64,000 nt of DNA, taken from assembly GCF_029784135.1 (NCBI RefSeq), contig NC_073746.1, positions 67,644,763 to 67,708,762 on the forward strand. Direction: 5' to 3'. This DNA comes from Toxorhynchites rutilus septentrionalis (lineage: Eukaryota > Arthropoda > Insecta > Diptera > Culicidae). Positions 46,903 to 59,178 of this stretch are shown one piece after another (position 1 is the first letter of the stretch; every line of letters begins with the position of its first letter). A program made the translations under genes and the position numbers. The notes beneath the pieces are model-generated. The model saw nothing but the letters and a program-made list of their open reading frames with translations, was not told where the DNA came from and ran no database searches.

Positions 46903-48359
46903 TTCTGAGTTAGAAATTTCTGTAAAAAATTATGAAAAAATGATTAGCTGCTAGGAATAGTTTGTTGGTGGAAGTTATCGTGAAAATGGTTTCTGGTTTC
47001 GTTGTGTTAATGGTGTTGTAATGAAAAAAAATGTTCAAATTCAGTTAATCAGTTTTGTGGTTATTTTACTGGATTATGGCGTTGTTTTTTTTTCAACTCT
47101 CTCGTGTACCGTGGTTATGTGTGTATGCGTGGTAGCTTGCTTTTTAGAGCATGTGTTTTACAGCAGTGATATTAAGGATGAAATCCACTAACCACTAATT
47201 CTGCCAGCAAAATGATCCAACTGTATCGAGAAACATCAACATCCCAGCTAAGTACTATTAACAATTTGTTATTTTTATAACCGATCCGAAATGCAATCCG
47301 CTTCAAGTCTCTCGGTGTTGTGTGCGAGAGAGAGAAAGTGTCAGTCAGTAGAAGACTGCGGTGATGGCGGGTGCGGCTGCGTGTGAGAGTGTGGCATTAC
47401 GAGTGCGCGATCGTGGAGGATGACCAGCAAACATGTGATTGTATTGGTGTGGTTGCCTTGCTTCCCAGAACGGACTCGTTTGCTTTGGAAGACCAAGGTA
47501 GTTTGATTCTTTTCGTCGGTTGACGTACAGTCGAGTTTTTGTGAGAGGATTGGATCGGAGAGCATATTTTGATTGTGCGATAGCTGACGGATGGAGGCAG
47601 GCTGTTTTGTTTGTTCGAGGCAGACGATTTCGGTCACGGCAAGGCGGAGCGGACGGTGTAGCCACGCCGGTGCAGTTCTATGTCGTTGTTTACTTCTCGC
47701 AGTTGCGTGAGATTTGTGCAGCCGCATTTTCGCGCGAAGTTGCATTTAATCTAAACGACATTCTAGAGTTTTAGAAGATCCAATAGTTTTAGAGGTTTTT
47801 ATATATCTAATATTGTCTTCGTGGTAAAGAGCGCATTGACGTCAACGTAACATCGATTTTCTTTTCTTTTAAATCTAGCTTGACGTTGACTTTGATGTGT
47901 ATGTACAAGCGGCCATAAGATTTCCATGCAAGAATATTCAATGTAGTGTGCGTTTCGATCATGAGAATGTTACGGAGGTCGAGAGAAAAGTTTGAATTAA
48001 CTTACATTTGTCTCTTTTGCTCACCCATGTTTTTTCTTGGGATTAGTAGTTCACCTTGAATGTCAGTGAGTTCTTCTTGTATGTATCTCCTTTTCGGTTT
48101 TTTTTTGAATAGAGGATTGACGTTTCTTTTCCTTCAATTATGTCATTCTAACCCTTACTACAAGAACAATGATTTCGTTAATAATTGCTCGACTGATTAC
48201 TTGAGAAATTGTTAGTTTTTATTACAAATCCAAATCGCAGGTATCAAGTTTTCCTTTTCGAGGTTCAAATATAAATTGCAAGACTAGGTTCAAGATGCTA
48301 GAGTCCCAATTCGGAAAACTTCCGTGATTTCCGTGTATTACAATGGAAGAGCATGACGT
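46903..48359. other. Unique DNA inside the composite, no supported gene
   Basis: GC- and CpG-richer than its surroundings between 47.2 and 47.8 kb, where frames are open on both strands (134 codons minus, 84 plus). Neither product shows a known domain. It could be promoter or 5' untranslated DNA of an element or gene, but nothing proves that. Confidence 0.35.
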
Positions 48360-49863
48360 GCGACTAGGCACAAGTATTAAGTCCGATCCGAGTATGATAA
48401 GACCTTATCAGGTGACCCTTCAATATATTCAATCTTCAAATGCATTTGATTTTCGAGTTTTTGCTCCGTTGAACAGAGGAGACTTTTCAGGTTACCGTTC
48501 AGCTGCTACGAAATGCATTGCAGTAATGCAGTAATTGGGTCCACGCTTACAAAATTAATTCACTTACCAGAGTTATGATCCTTTTGCAGAGACCTTTTCA
48601 GGTCACCCTTTAATATCTTCACGGCTACGAAATGCATTTGGTTTTCAAGTTTTCGTTTCATCAAGTGATCTCTAGTTTGCGTTAGCATAATCACATCACT
48701 TACCACAGTGAATCCTGATTATTACCTCTTCCCACTAACAAACTATCCCTTCCATGATAAACGCTAGGGAACCACGCTATAGAGGCGACCCTTCTGGCCT
48801 TCGGGCGGCGAATATCATACTAACATTCCTACCCTTCCCCTGGTGACTGTAAGGACGTGGCCGGCGTCGTTATTGATCATTGAAAGCTCGAATCACCGAA
48901 AATTGCACAACGAGACTGATTTGCTAGTCCCAAGCGTCATTCTGTGTGTTCTTTGTGCAATTTGGTTGGTTCAGATCAATCACGGAGAGCAACTACGAAT
49001 TGTACAGTCTACCCAAGCTCAAGCTCAAGCTCTGTAAAAAATTATGAAAAAAACTGGTCCTCTTCAAGAAGTAGGAGAGGAGATTTTTGGAGATTCCAAG
49101 TATGCACAGTTGCGACTAGGCACAAGTATTAAGTCCGATCCGAGTCTGATAAGACCTTATCAGGTGACCCTTCAATATATTCAATCTTCAAATGCATTTG
49201 ATTTTCGAGTTTTTGCTCCGTTGAACAGAGGAGACTTTTCAGGTTACCGTTCAGCTGCTACGAAATGCATTGCAGTAATGCAGTAATTGGGTCCACGCTT
49301 ACAAAATTAATTCACTTACCAGAGTTATGATCCTTTTGCAAAGACCTTTTCAGGTCACCCTTTAATATCTTCACGGCTACGAAATGCATTTGGTTTTCAA
49401 GTTTTCGTTTCATCAAGTGATCTCTAGTTTGCGTTAGCATAATCACATCACTTACCACAGTGAATCCTGATTATTACCTCTTCCCACTAACAAACTATCC
49501 CTTCCATGATAAACGCTAGGGAACCACGCTATAGAGGCGACCCTTCTGGCCTTCGGGCGGCGAATATCATACTAACATTCCTACCCTTCCCCTGGTGACT
49601 GTAAGGACGTGGCCGGCGTCGTTATTGATCATTGAAAGCTCGAATCACCGAAAATTGCACAACGAGACTGATTTGCTAGTCCCAAGCGTCATTCTGTGTG
49701 TTCTTTGTGCAATTTGGTTGGTTCAGATCAATCACGGAGAGCAACTACGAATTGTACAGTCTACCCAAGCTCAAGCTCAAGCTCTGTAAAAAATTATGAA
49801 AAAAACTGGTCCTTTTCAAGAAGTAGGAGAGGAGATTTTTGGAGATTCCAAGTATGCACAGTT
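48360..49863 (+). repeat. 752-bp tandem duplication
   Basis: Two head-to-tail units (48,360-49,111 and 49,112-49,863) differ at only a few bases seen by eye, for example A/C in CCGAGTxTGATAAG and C/T in GGTCCTxTTC. Each contains the AGCTCA-tailed dispersed repeat also present at 1-318. Inside each unit, GTGACCCTTCAATAT and GTCACCCTTTAATAT blocks about 200 bases apart suggest an older internal duplication. The 64- and 80-codon frames within it are duplicates of non-coding repeat. Confidence 0.93.
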
Positions 49864-50450
49864 GCTCAAATGACCAATGTTTTCACACCCACAACGTTTT
49901 ATGCAATCTGGGATGGTGCTACCAACTATTAAGCCGAGTTGACATGAAATTCGTCTATTGAAAATGTGTACGTTATATCGAAGTTCCCCGGTATCACAGG
50001 TTCTAAGTTAAAATTTAGCCATAAAAATTCATTTATCATTTGCCCTGGATCAAATTTTCACCAGTTGTTGGAGACAATATGGGCTTTATTGTGTCAAAAA
50101 TTCAGAAATTTAAAAGAAATGTTTTTATGATATTCCATTTTTATATTCTTTTTTCAATCTGTACTTTTTTCAGAGCCACAGAAATATAATTTGTAACTTT
50201 GCCTAAGACACCATTTCGATAAAAAAACCCCGTTTTAGCGTTACAGTTTATATTCTGGAATGATACCATTTTTGCATAAGCCCTTTTCAAAAATTGATCG
50301 TTTGATCGAATGATCGTTTTTAAAAAAACTAATACCGTAAAATGACATTGTACCGAGTGTCGAACAAATTGGCAAAGCTAAATAAGCTAAATCAAAAATA
50401 TTGAGTTAAAAAACTTTTCGAAAATTCGTGTTGATTGGTGGAATGCCTTG

Positions 50451-51763
50451 CCCAGAAAAATCTCTTCAAATTTAGACAAATTAATACGCAGCTTCAAAAG
50501 CCATTGGTTACATCTTGGATAGAAGTATTTTAATTCGATAGCAGCTATGAAGATTTTAATGATTTTTGAGAACGATTTGCTTCGTTTACCGTTTCGACGC
50601 TATCCAAAAGGTTTGTTCCAGCACTTTAACGCGCGCATTCGGCCGTAAAATTCGATTGTGATATTCTGGACGTGCGTTGTAATGTTTATCATTGACAGGA
50701 AGCGCGACTGTAAACACGTGTCATCGTTTTTGAGTAATATTGATGTTTGCTCTCGCCAGATATAATGTACCCAATGCTTTAAGAAATCATTTGCCTTCAT
50801 TTATTTCTAATTCCCTTGCGTGGGGGAATGAGCATCGAGTTGAGCTCTGGGATCAGTAGATCGATATAAATGAGGCTCACTATATGCCGAGCAGCTGTGG
50901 AACGCAACCATCATTTTCTGCAGCCGGAGGGATTCGTTAAACTTAAGCCACTGACGCAGGCTTTTGACAGTTGAAAGCATCCAACCAACCAGCATGATAA
51001 TTATCGGCAAACATTCGCACCGACCGCACCCGATCCCTTTTATATAATCGGTAAGCAAACACGGACACTCGGCCAAGCGCAATCGCATTCGGATGACTTT
51101 CCTGCTGTCGACCGTTTTTTATGGTATTCTCCCCCGAATCTCGATGAAACGCGGGTATCCTGCGGGTATAGTTTTGACAGTGGCGAACAATGGACAAACA
51201 ATAATTATTAGACTGTCCACTTTTCTCCCGTCTCCCGGTACAGCCAGCTTCACTAATCCCCCTGCTCACGTTAGAGAGCGCTTGACCATTGCTTTCACCT
51301 ACCGAAAAATTTGTGGACGGTCGTAATGCGATGCCTTTGGGCTATGGTAAATCACGAGACCACGGGGTGTTGCGTTGCGTCATGTTTCAGATGGGGTAAA
51401 ACGCGTCATCGTGCCGATTCTCAGTGTGACGTCCGTTAGCTGTTGTTTTCATACACACAATGCGACCGTTCCACTTCTGGAGGTGGGAGGAGAACAAGCA
51501 GGAGGAATTAAACGAGACCAATGTTTGTTATGAGGTATACAAATTCAAAGAGTTATTGATACAACAATTTGCTCATTCATGATTATTTAATCCAACGCGT
51601 TTAAAATGCACTGCATATTATTTTTAGTTCATGCACGAGTTATCAAACCTTGTTCCTTCCTACAACAAAAAACACTCATTCGTTGATCATCTATTCCCCA
51701 AGATCGATGGTCAGCTTTAGGTGAATACAAGTTCCGCCGAACGCGAACGGTTTTTATTCTGTA
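50451..51763. other. Intergenic, apparently single-copy DNA
   Basis: No repeat or gene recognised. The 50.6-51.5 kb part is CpG-richer, with short overlapping frames on both strands that resemble nothing known. Confidence 0.4.
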
Positions 51764-52100
51764 CTAGCGACCGGCAAACTTCGTCCCGCACAAAATTTAT
51801 TTTTCGTTATCACATCCACGTTTTCTTACTAAGCGTCAATACTATCCTTTAAAATCACCTTTTACTATAAAATTCCTAGCACTTCTACCAAAACTCGTCA
51901 TTATATTATCAGATTATTTTCAGACACGATTCTCGTTCAAGATTTTTCAACCACATGCAAATAACATGTTCCTCCGTTACATGGAATAAATGTTTGATAC
52001 CGAAAATATGATAGATTAATGACAGACCTAAATCAGACAATTCCTCTCTCGAGTTTTGCTCTTATCAACACATTCGGCGATCCATTTTTATTTATATAGA
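51764..52100 (-). mobile_element. Short non-autonomous Helitron, 337 bp
   Basis: The minus strand starts TCTATATAAATAAAAATGG (after A) and ends CGGGACGAAGTTTGCCGGTC then GCTAG before T. The first 40 bases include the GCCGAATGTGTTGGTAAG-type leader seen in the 33-kb units. No tandem units and no coding capacity. Confidence 0.85.
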
Positions 52101-52737
52101 TAGAAGACGATATAGAGGAGCATTTTATCACATTTAAATCCATTTCCATTTTCGAACGAAGATCAATTTCGATAGCGCAAACATTTGTATTTCTCTTGTA
52201 TGGCGGCCTCCCCTTGGAGAGGGGGGAGGAGTGTCGAGCCACCATAGAAACGTTTATTAATGTCTAAACCCTCTACATGTCAAGTTTGATTCCATTTGCT
52301 TGATTAGTTCACGAGTTATTCAGACCCCCCCCCCTCCTGTAGATAGGGGGAGGAGTGTCAAACCACCTTAGAAACATCTATTGCCTCCTAAAACCTCCAC
52401 ATGCCAAATTTGGTTCTGTTTTCTTCATTAGTTCTTGAGTTATGCAGAAATTTGTGTTCCATTTTTATGACAGCCCCCCTTAGAGTGTTTATTTACCTAT
52501 TTACCACATAAATATTTCTTGCCCCCTCAAACTTTCATACGCTCAATTTGGCTCTATTTGCTTGATTAGTTCTTGAGTTATGCAGAAATTTATGCTTCAT
52601 TTGTATGGCAGAGCCTCGAACTATAATAAGAACCATCCCCGACCCCAAAAACCCCTACATATCAATTTTCATGTCGATCGGTTCAGTAGTTTCCGAGTCC
52701 ATAAGAATCAGACAGACAGACAGACAGAAATCCATTT
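52101..52737 (-). mobile_element. Helitron fragment with 143-bp-type units, cut by MITE
   Basis: Minus-strand 5' motif GGATTTCTGTCTGTCTGTCTG at 52,731 and several diverged units with ATGCAGAAATTTGTG and CCACATGCCAAATTTGG. The AT-rich 5' start is missing because the next element (TA + GGGTAAATGATC) begins inside it. The other end runs into sequence related to the 33.2-kb module (GCTATCGAAATTGATCTTCG in minus sense). Confidence 0.72.
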
Positions 52738-52738
52738 A

Positions 52739-53523
52739 GGGTAAATGATCTTGGTTTGTCCAGTCGAAAAAATGATCATGGTTTGCCCACTTTTTTGAAT
52801 GCTCTAATTCAGCGCTCCTGTGTCAAATAAGGCCTTCGAATGTTTCGAAACATATAAATGAAATTGCCTTTTACATGATTTATAGTAGATTGATAGTATA
52901 TTTTTACGGAATCACATGTTTTAAAGGATTATAAAATACACCTTCTATTTGTGTCAATGCGTCCCTCATTCGAGCTAACTTTTAATCGATCACCAGATGA
53001 TTATTTGGCACGTATTCAGACCTTTTCTGGATTACAATACTTATAAATATTGTAAACATCATGCTTGCTCACCATTTGTATCGGATTTACATAGCTAAAC
53101 CATTAAATTAACGCATTTTGATGAACTCAATTCTGATCATGAGTTGTCCAATTCAATAATGTTGTTTTGTCCACATGATTTCTATGGCAACCGCTTGGCG
53201 CGCTGCAGTTTGTTTATTGTGTCCTTCGCGTATAGCAGAAATTAAGTTTCTGTGTTGGAGTGAACATATTTAAAATTCCCAAGAAAATGCAATATTCTGA
53301 AGAAAGCCTGAATTATGAATGGATGAATATGATGACAGTAAACTCAAGCAATGATAAATGCAACATTTACTTGAGAATTCGAATGTTCTCATTCAAAAAT
53401 GGAGATTTCTAAAACCGGACAAACCATGATCAGAGGTGGTCAAACCATGATCATAATTCTTCTTTAAGGAAAAACATAAAAATTACATAAAAAACATAAA
53501 AATTTGAATAATTTCAACACCTT
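52739..53523 (+). mobile_element. MITE family D, copy 1, truncated
   Basis: Starts after TA with GGGTAAATGATCTTGGTTTG. It matches the 61,632-62,565 copy through the ATGGCAACCGCTTGGCGCGC and GTCCTTCGCGTATAGCAG blocks, then changes at about 53,523 to foldback family B sequence. A deletion of about 24 bases between short CATGATCA repeats distinguishes it from copy 2. Confidence 0.83.
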
Positions 53524-53780
53524 ATGGACCAAGGGCGCCATATTTTTTTAAATTTTTTCCTGGAAGCTGAGGTTTTTTCACATAACATATCCGAATACCA
53601 GAGAGGTGTTATTTTTCGTTTTTAAGTTATTATTTTTCAAAGTGAACATGTTTTCAGTTTTCGTTCAACATTTATATGCGACTAGACTGGATTATAATCC
53701 AATTAATTGGCAAATGTGTTATTTTTCAAAAAAGCTAGCTAATAGGCTTTAATATGATATGTCGATCATCTGAATAGATG
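53524..53780. repeat. Foldback family B fragment
   Basis: TATGGACCAAGGGCGCCATA through CATAACATATC and TAATATGATATGTCGATCAT blocks match part of the 31,873-32,940 element. No ends are present. Confidence 0.72.
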
Positions 53781-56049
53781 TCACATATGAATACAAGATA
53801 CTTAATCATATTTATGCTCGATTTTTCATATTCACATACTAGCTTCAGATATTCGATAGCAGATCAGGATTCCGAATTCTAATTCTAGATCCAAAGTCTG
53901 ACTAAGGTATTCAGAACCAAGTGTTAAATGCATATTGAGGATTTCATTGATTCCCACACAGATTTCGGGTTCTAAATTTCATATACAAATTTTAGACATT
54001 TGATTCAGGATCAAAATTACAAACATAGAATCCAATCTGGATTAAATTCTGATTCATTTAACCGACGGAAATTCATGTTCCAGATTCTGGTTCCAAATTA
54101 GATAAATTAGTTTTAGATTCAGATGACATATTCATCTTCTCAGATGTAAAAAAATTTGGATTTCTGCTACTCGGATAGCTATTATTGATTCAAAATACAT
54201 ATTGAATTACTAGATTCAAATTATAAATAAAAATCACGGAAAAAGATTGCATATAAATATCATAAATTGCTATTATTTTAGGTTCAGAATCTCTGATTAT
54301 GCAGTGATGTTTATATCCCTAAGTGTTGATTCATGTGATTTTAAAAACAGAATCTAAAATCAGAATAAAACGTTCCCCAGATTCAGATTTGAAATAGTAG
54401 GTTCCAGTTCCTAAATTCATGCCAAGCTCTAACAAGGAAAACCCCGTTTCAGATTTCAGTTTCATAATGTATGTTTTATGTATTCATTTCCCATATTCAT
54501 TTCTTAATTTCATATCCTAAATTTTAGACATCAGTGTCCATATACAAAATCCAAAATCCAGGACAAAATCCAGTTATCATAATGATAACTGATTTTCAAT
54601 TCCAGCTTAATTGTATCCCCAATGTACAGATCATAGAATCAGATTCTATTCTCATAATTCCTATGACAGATTCTGACTTCCGGATCCTAGAATCCCATAC
54701 TGCGAATAAGATCGAAGGTTGAGAATCATCAATTAAATTTCAGGTTCATATTCATGATTTTGGATTGAATATGTCAGATTAAAATTGTAGATACAGTTTT
54801 CGAATTCGGCTGCTTCCCAATAGGGATAATTGAATTTTAATAGTCCAGAGCGAAAATCTTGGCAGCCATTTTCAGCCAGGCACGCCAATTTAATGCAAGA
54901 CCCTCGATTGCGTCGAAAGTTTGCACTTTGAACTCTAGAAGAGATGAAATGAGTGATCCCGATTTTGATCGGAAAGTTATTCCTTCGGATGAAGCGTTAT
55001 TTTTGTGAGTCGAACTCACGACTGATTAAACAATCATCATTACACAGAACACAGAAGGACACGATTTGTTACAAGTAATTTAGAGTCATGCCAATAATTC
55101 AGATTCAGTTCAAAGAACGCAAACTTCAGATCCAGATCGAAAATGTGGTTTTCAACTTCATATTTATGATTCAGAAAACAAATTCAAGACCCAACACTTC
55201 GGGTAACAGAATCCCGATTCAATCGTGGTATCTACAAATACAAATCAGATATTCAAACTGATTTCCGATCCCCTTTTCAGACTTCAGATCTCTGATTTAT
55301 TATTCAAATTGCAGACTTTTTTTTTCATTCACGATGCATGTATATCAGACACAAATTTCATATTAACACTTTCGACGCCCCGTCACCCAGATATGGGTGA
55401 CACTTTCCTCGCTCGAATTGAGTAGGATTTTAGAAGGTATTTGATAGAATAGGCACCTCAATGTAACTATAGGATATGAAGAAAAATAATAAAATCATAA
55501 CCATAATATTATACTGTTTGTACTATACTTTTTATTAATTTATAGTACGGATGGTTTGTACTGCAGTTTTTTGCAAAACCCCTATAATATGACTTTGGCA
55601 TGTGTTATTGTCATCAATTCGTCTTCAATTGGAAACAATCACTGCTAGATCATGTAAAAGTTATCTACAAACTAAGCTTGCTCTTCATTGATTAATTTAA
55701 TCGCAAGTTGAGCTCTTCAAGAAACTCAAAAACGTCGCGTTGAGCGTCGAACGTGTTAATGCTTCAAAGTTCATAGTCATACTTCCGACTACAGATTTAT
55801 ATTCCAAGTTCCAATTTCAATTTTTGGAATCTCAAGGCTCAAATAAAGGTTCCAGATATAAAATCCAATTTCTAGAATCCCCTTTTTCAAAAGATGCCTC
55901 TCGGATAACATACGGATATTTTATGTTTCTGATTTCAGATTCAGATTCATGATAAATTTTAGAAATAAATATCCAATTCAGTTCGGATGAGATTTTCATC
56001 TTGAGTATACAGATTTCTAATTCCATATCCAAATTTCATTTTTCAATGA
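53781..56049. repeat. Degenerate AT-rich CAGATTC-type repeat field
   Basis: Loose repeats of CAGATTC, CAAATTC and AGATTCCxA fill the region with no fixed period. Open frames reach 60-70 codons at most and show no domain. It contains an inserted MITE at 55,367-55,755. Confidence 0.55.
55367..55755. mobile_element. piggyBac-like MITE, 389 bp, TTAA-flanked
   Basis: TTAA at 55,363-55,366 and 55,756-55,759. Ends CACTTTCGACGCC and the complement of GGCGTTGAGCGTCGAACGTG-like sequence (actual right end GCGTCGAACGTG) match as inverted repeats. A subterminal hairpin GTCACCCAGATATGGGTGAC lies just inside the left end. TTAA duplication is diagnostic of piggyBac-type transposition. No transposase. Confidence 0.8.
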
Positions 56050-56260
56050 TTCTTTAAAAAAGAGGAAAAATGATTTTTCAGAACATCGGTTAATTTTGAA
56101 AAATTATAACTCAATAACAAAAAATAACTCCTCTCTAATTTTTGAATATGTTATGTAAACAATCCTCAGCCTCCAAGAAAAAATATATAAAAAATATAGC
56201 GCCCTTGGTCCCAACCATGTAAACTGAAAAAAAACAAATACGATCAATAATTACAAAATC
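56050..56260. repeat. Foldback family B fragment
   Basis: TTTTGAAAAATTATAAC, ATGTTATGTAAACAATCCTC and GCGCCCTTGGTCCC blocks match an arm of the 31,873-32,940 element, diverged. Confidence 0.65.
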
Positions 56261-56788
56261 CAAATCCAATTCTTGTTTTTCAAGTAGAAGATATAAAATT
56301 CAGATTTAGATTTTATATTCCCTATTTCCTAAGGTTCAAATGAGACAAATCGGCCGAAAAACGGAAGATTTTGACGCGACCGAAGTTTTTCAATGTATGG
56401 TGGCATCTACCAAAAATTACAAATTACAATTTTCATTATCATATGACCAATTTTTGATTACGACTGATTTTTTATAAGGTCATATGCAGAATCATTATTC
56501 TTTTTTTTTTTCAAAAGTTGTAACTCAATATTTAGGAAAAATTACATTGAAAAAAAAAAGGTTAATAATATTACTCAAAAATTGAGTTTAATGTGAAAAA
56601 TTTTGTATATTTCAAAAGACCTTCGATATTTTTTTTATATATTTTTAATTCAACAAAATTTGTGTAGTGTCGGACTCTGTCGGAGTATTAAAATTTAATA
56701 AATTTTCAAAAATTCATATCTTCATTTTGGAGAGTCTGATACCGTACCATGATATGTCGAAATTTGTTGAATTAAAAAAGCTTTCTAA

Positions 56789-56789
<1 letters not shown>

Positions 56790-56877
<88 letters not shown>

Positions 56878-57440
56878 GGATTTTTGTCTGTCTGTCTGTC
56901 TGATTCTTATGGACTCGGAAACTACTGAACCGATCAACATAAAAATTGGTATGTAGGGGTTTTTGGGGCCGGGGAAAATTTTCGTGATAGTTTGAGACCC
57001 CTCCCCCTCTCTAAGAGGGGGCTGCCATTCAAATTAAACACAAATTTCAACATTACTCGGGAATTAATCAATCAAATGAAACGAAATTTGGCATGTGGAG
57101 GTTTTAGGGAGCTATAAATGATTCTATGGTAGTTAGACTCTCCACCCCCCTCTCTAAGGTGGGGCTGCCATACACATGAAACACAAATTTCTCCATTACC
57201 CGAGAATTAATCAAGCAAATGCAACCAAATTAGGCACCTGGAGGTTTAAAGGTGCAATAAATGTTTCTATTGTGGTTGGACACTCCACCCCCCTCTCTCT
57301 AAGGGGGGGCTACCATACTAATGAAACACATGTTTCTACATTACTCAAGAATTAATAAAGCAAATGGAGTCAAATTTGGCATGTGAAGATTTTAGGGTGC
57401 ACGAAACGTTTCTATGGTCAATAGATACTCCTCTCCCCCT
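56790..57440 (+). mobile_element. Helitron 5' part with (AT)n expansion and 143-bp units
   Basis: TCTATAT expands into about 80 bases of AT dinucleotides, then AAAAATGGATTTTTGTCTG, a GACTCGGAAACTACTGAACC block and three tandem units. GCTGCCAT or GCTACCAT lies at 57,021, 57,164 and 57,309, so the first interval is exactly 143. The CTAG end is absent, so the element is 3' truncated near 57,440. Confidence 0.83.
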
Positions 57441-58136
57441 CTCTAAAGGAAAGAAGAGAGAGGGGTCTGTGACTGTAAAAAGCAAGAGGGGGAGGTTTAA
57501 TTTTCTTATTAAAATTTCTCGAAAAGGATGAAAGTTTTCAATTTCCACATATTTTGGAGGTTCAAAAAAATTATAGGATCAATCTACAACGTTCAAAAAT
57601 ATATTTATCATTGGTTAGGATTCTTCCATAAGAATGTGTGAATAATTGAAATATTTAAATTTGATGTTGAATTTATTACATTTTAAAGTTTATTATGTTC
57701 ATCTCAAGTTTGTTCATGTAAATTGAGATTAGTAAATACGAAATCTATTATTATAAATCGTTTAACTATTATATTACACATTTTTAAATGCAACACTACG
57801 TTTAACAAAAAGATATATAGAATGAAAAAAAGTGAACATTTGATTGATGAAAAACTAAAATATTTTTAACCAATAAGTTGATAATCTGACCAAAATTATC
57901 TTCTTAAGAGTAATTATTGAATATCCTTTCTCACTGAGATAATATCGTAAGTGATAAACAAGTGAATCGCAGTCCTACGTTAACAATGCGGTCGTGTTCT
58001 GAACGCCCATCTTTTATTGTTGTTTTATGTGTAGAATCAATAGAACAACATCATGGAGCATAGCAGCAATAGTGTTCCTACTTTTACATCGATAATGTCA
58101 CACCTTAACTAAAGATCAACTTGAGAAAAATAGAGA
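57441..58136. other. Spacer before the right tRNA cluster
   Basis: AT-rich, with no gene or repeat recognised. Confidence 0.4.
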
Positions 58137-58209
58137 TGGAGATGCGGGGCATCGATCCCCGTACCTCTCACATGCTAAGCGAGCGCTCTACCATCTGAGC
58201 TACATCCCC
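58137..58209 (-). tRNA. tRNA-Ala (AGC)
   Basis: Identical 73-nt sequence to the other alanine copies, with anticodon AGC and G3:U70. A TTTTT run lies about 8 nt downstream on the minus strand. Confidence 0.97.
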
Positions 58210-58286
58210 TGTTAATAGTAACGGCTTCATTATTCTAGCATTTTTTTTGATAATGGATGCAAAAAATATATAATCAAAATATCCAG

Positions 58287-58359
58287 CGCCCAACGTGGGG
58301 CTCGAACCCACGACCCTGAGATTAAGAGTCTCATGCTCTACCGACTGAGCTAGCCGGGC
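58287..58359 (-). tRNA. tRNA-Lys (CTT)
   Basis: Same 73-nt sequence as the 543 copy, with intact stems and anticodon CTT. A TTTT run follows about 7 nt downstream. Only 77 bases separate it from the alanine gene, the tightest pair in the window. Confidence 0.97.
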
Positions 58360-58374
58360 AGGTGTAGAATGTGT

Positions 58375-58505
58375 GACAATTGGAAGGAGCAATGTCTGGT
58401 GAATACGGTGGGCACAATAAGGCATCCCGTTGGAAGCGCCTCTAAAGTTTCGTTGACGACGTTGGCAGCATGTTGCCGAGCGTTGTCGTGCAGATAAATC
58501 ACATT
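58375..58505 (-). pseudogene. mariner transposase fragment
   Basis: The minus strand reads NVIYLHDNARQHAANVVNET then LEAL, the second-Asp block of mariner transposases, followed after a frameshift by DNA resembling the PPYSPDIAPS block. It starts 16 bases from the tRNA-Lys 5' end. No terminal repeats. Confidence 0.75.
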
Positions 58506-58555
58506 TTCTTCTTCACTTTACGGCGAACGACGTGAGATAGCTACAATTTTGAAAA

Positions 58556-58865
58556 ATTATGAAAATTGGGAAAATGACGAAAATTAAGAGAATTATGAAA
58601 ATAAGGAAAATCAGGAAAATTATGAAAATAAGGAGAATTAGGAAAATAAGGAAAAATAAGGAAAATTAGGAAAATTAGGCAAATTGGGAAAATTGGTTGA
58701 ATTTTGAAAATTGGGAAAATTAAAACAAATTGGAATATTGGGAAAATTGGGAAGATTAGGAAAATTGAAAAAATTTCAAAAATTGGGAAAATTGAAAAAA
58801 CCTGGAAAATTATAAATATACGGAAAATCGGAAAAAATTGGAAAATTGGAAAATTTGGGCAATGG
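58556..58865. repeat. Degenerate GAAAATTxGG repeat
   Basis: About 30 imperfect units of 9-11 bases, such as GGAAAATTAGGAAAATT. Confidence 0.85.
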
Positions 58866-59105
58866 GTGAACGGATAAAGTGGAGCTACCGCTCATTGAAA
58901 AAATGGCTCAATGATTGCACTCTCAAAATAATGTGCTCATTCGCTATGGAATATGTTGAGCTAAAATCTATCTGAACCGAAAATCTGCACCTGAAGAATG
59001 GGTATGCTTCGATGAGTGAATCATTCCGGAGATGATGATCACCAATATGAGAGTTCAGCACGTGAATCTACTTTGTCGTAACACGTACACTATCAAAAAA
59101 TTGCG

Positions 59106-59178
59106 CGCCCAACGTGGGGCTCGAACCCACGACCCTGAGATTAAGAGTCTCATGCTCTACCGACTGAGCTAGCCGGGC
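59106..59178 (-). tRNA. tRNA-Lys (CTT)
   Basis: Same 73-nt sequence as the 543 copy. A TTTTTT run lies about 4 nt downstream. Confidence 0.97.

Larger units (their letters stand above)
40562..50450. mobile_element. Composite foldback, 9.9 kb, with nested inserts
   Basis: The left block ATTCCACCAATCAACACGAA, then TTTTTGATTTAGCT and TTGTTCGxxxxTCGGTA, reappears inverted at 50,335-50,450. CGATATAACGTAC (about 40,720) reappears inverted at about 49,968. Family A sequence lies between, in opposite orientation at 42.6-43.3 and 44.4-44.8 kb, with a family A end at 49,888-49,955. The interior is interrupted by a heptamer array, a MITE, a Helitron and a tandem duplication. The outer boundary of the mobile unit is uncertain. 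Confidence 0.65.

Noticed and set aside
47341..47775. Overlapping frames of 134 (-), 106 (-) and 84 (+) codons
   Set aside because: Open on both strands in GC-richer DNA with no recognisable domain; more likely non-coding.
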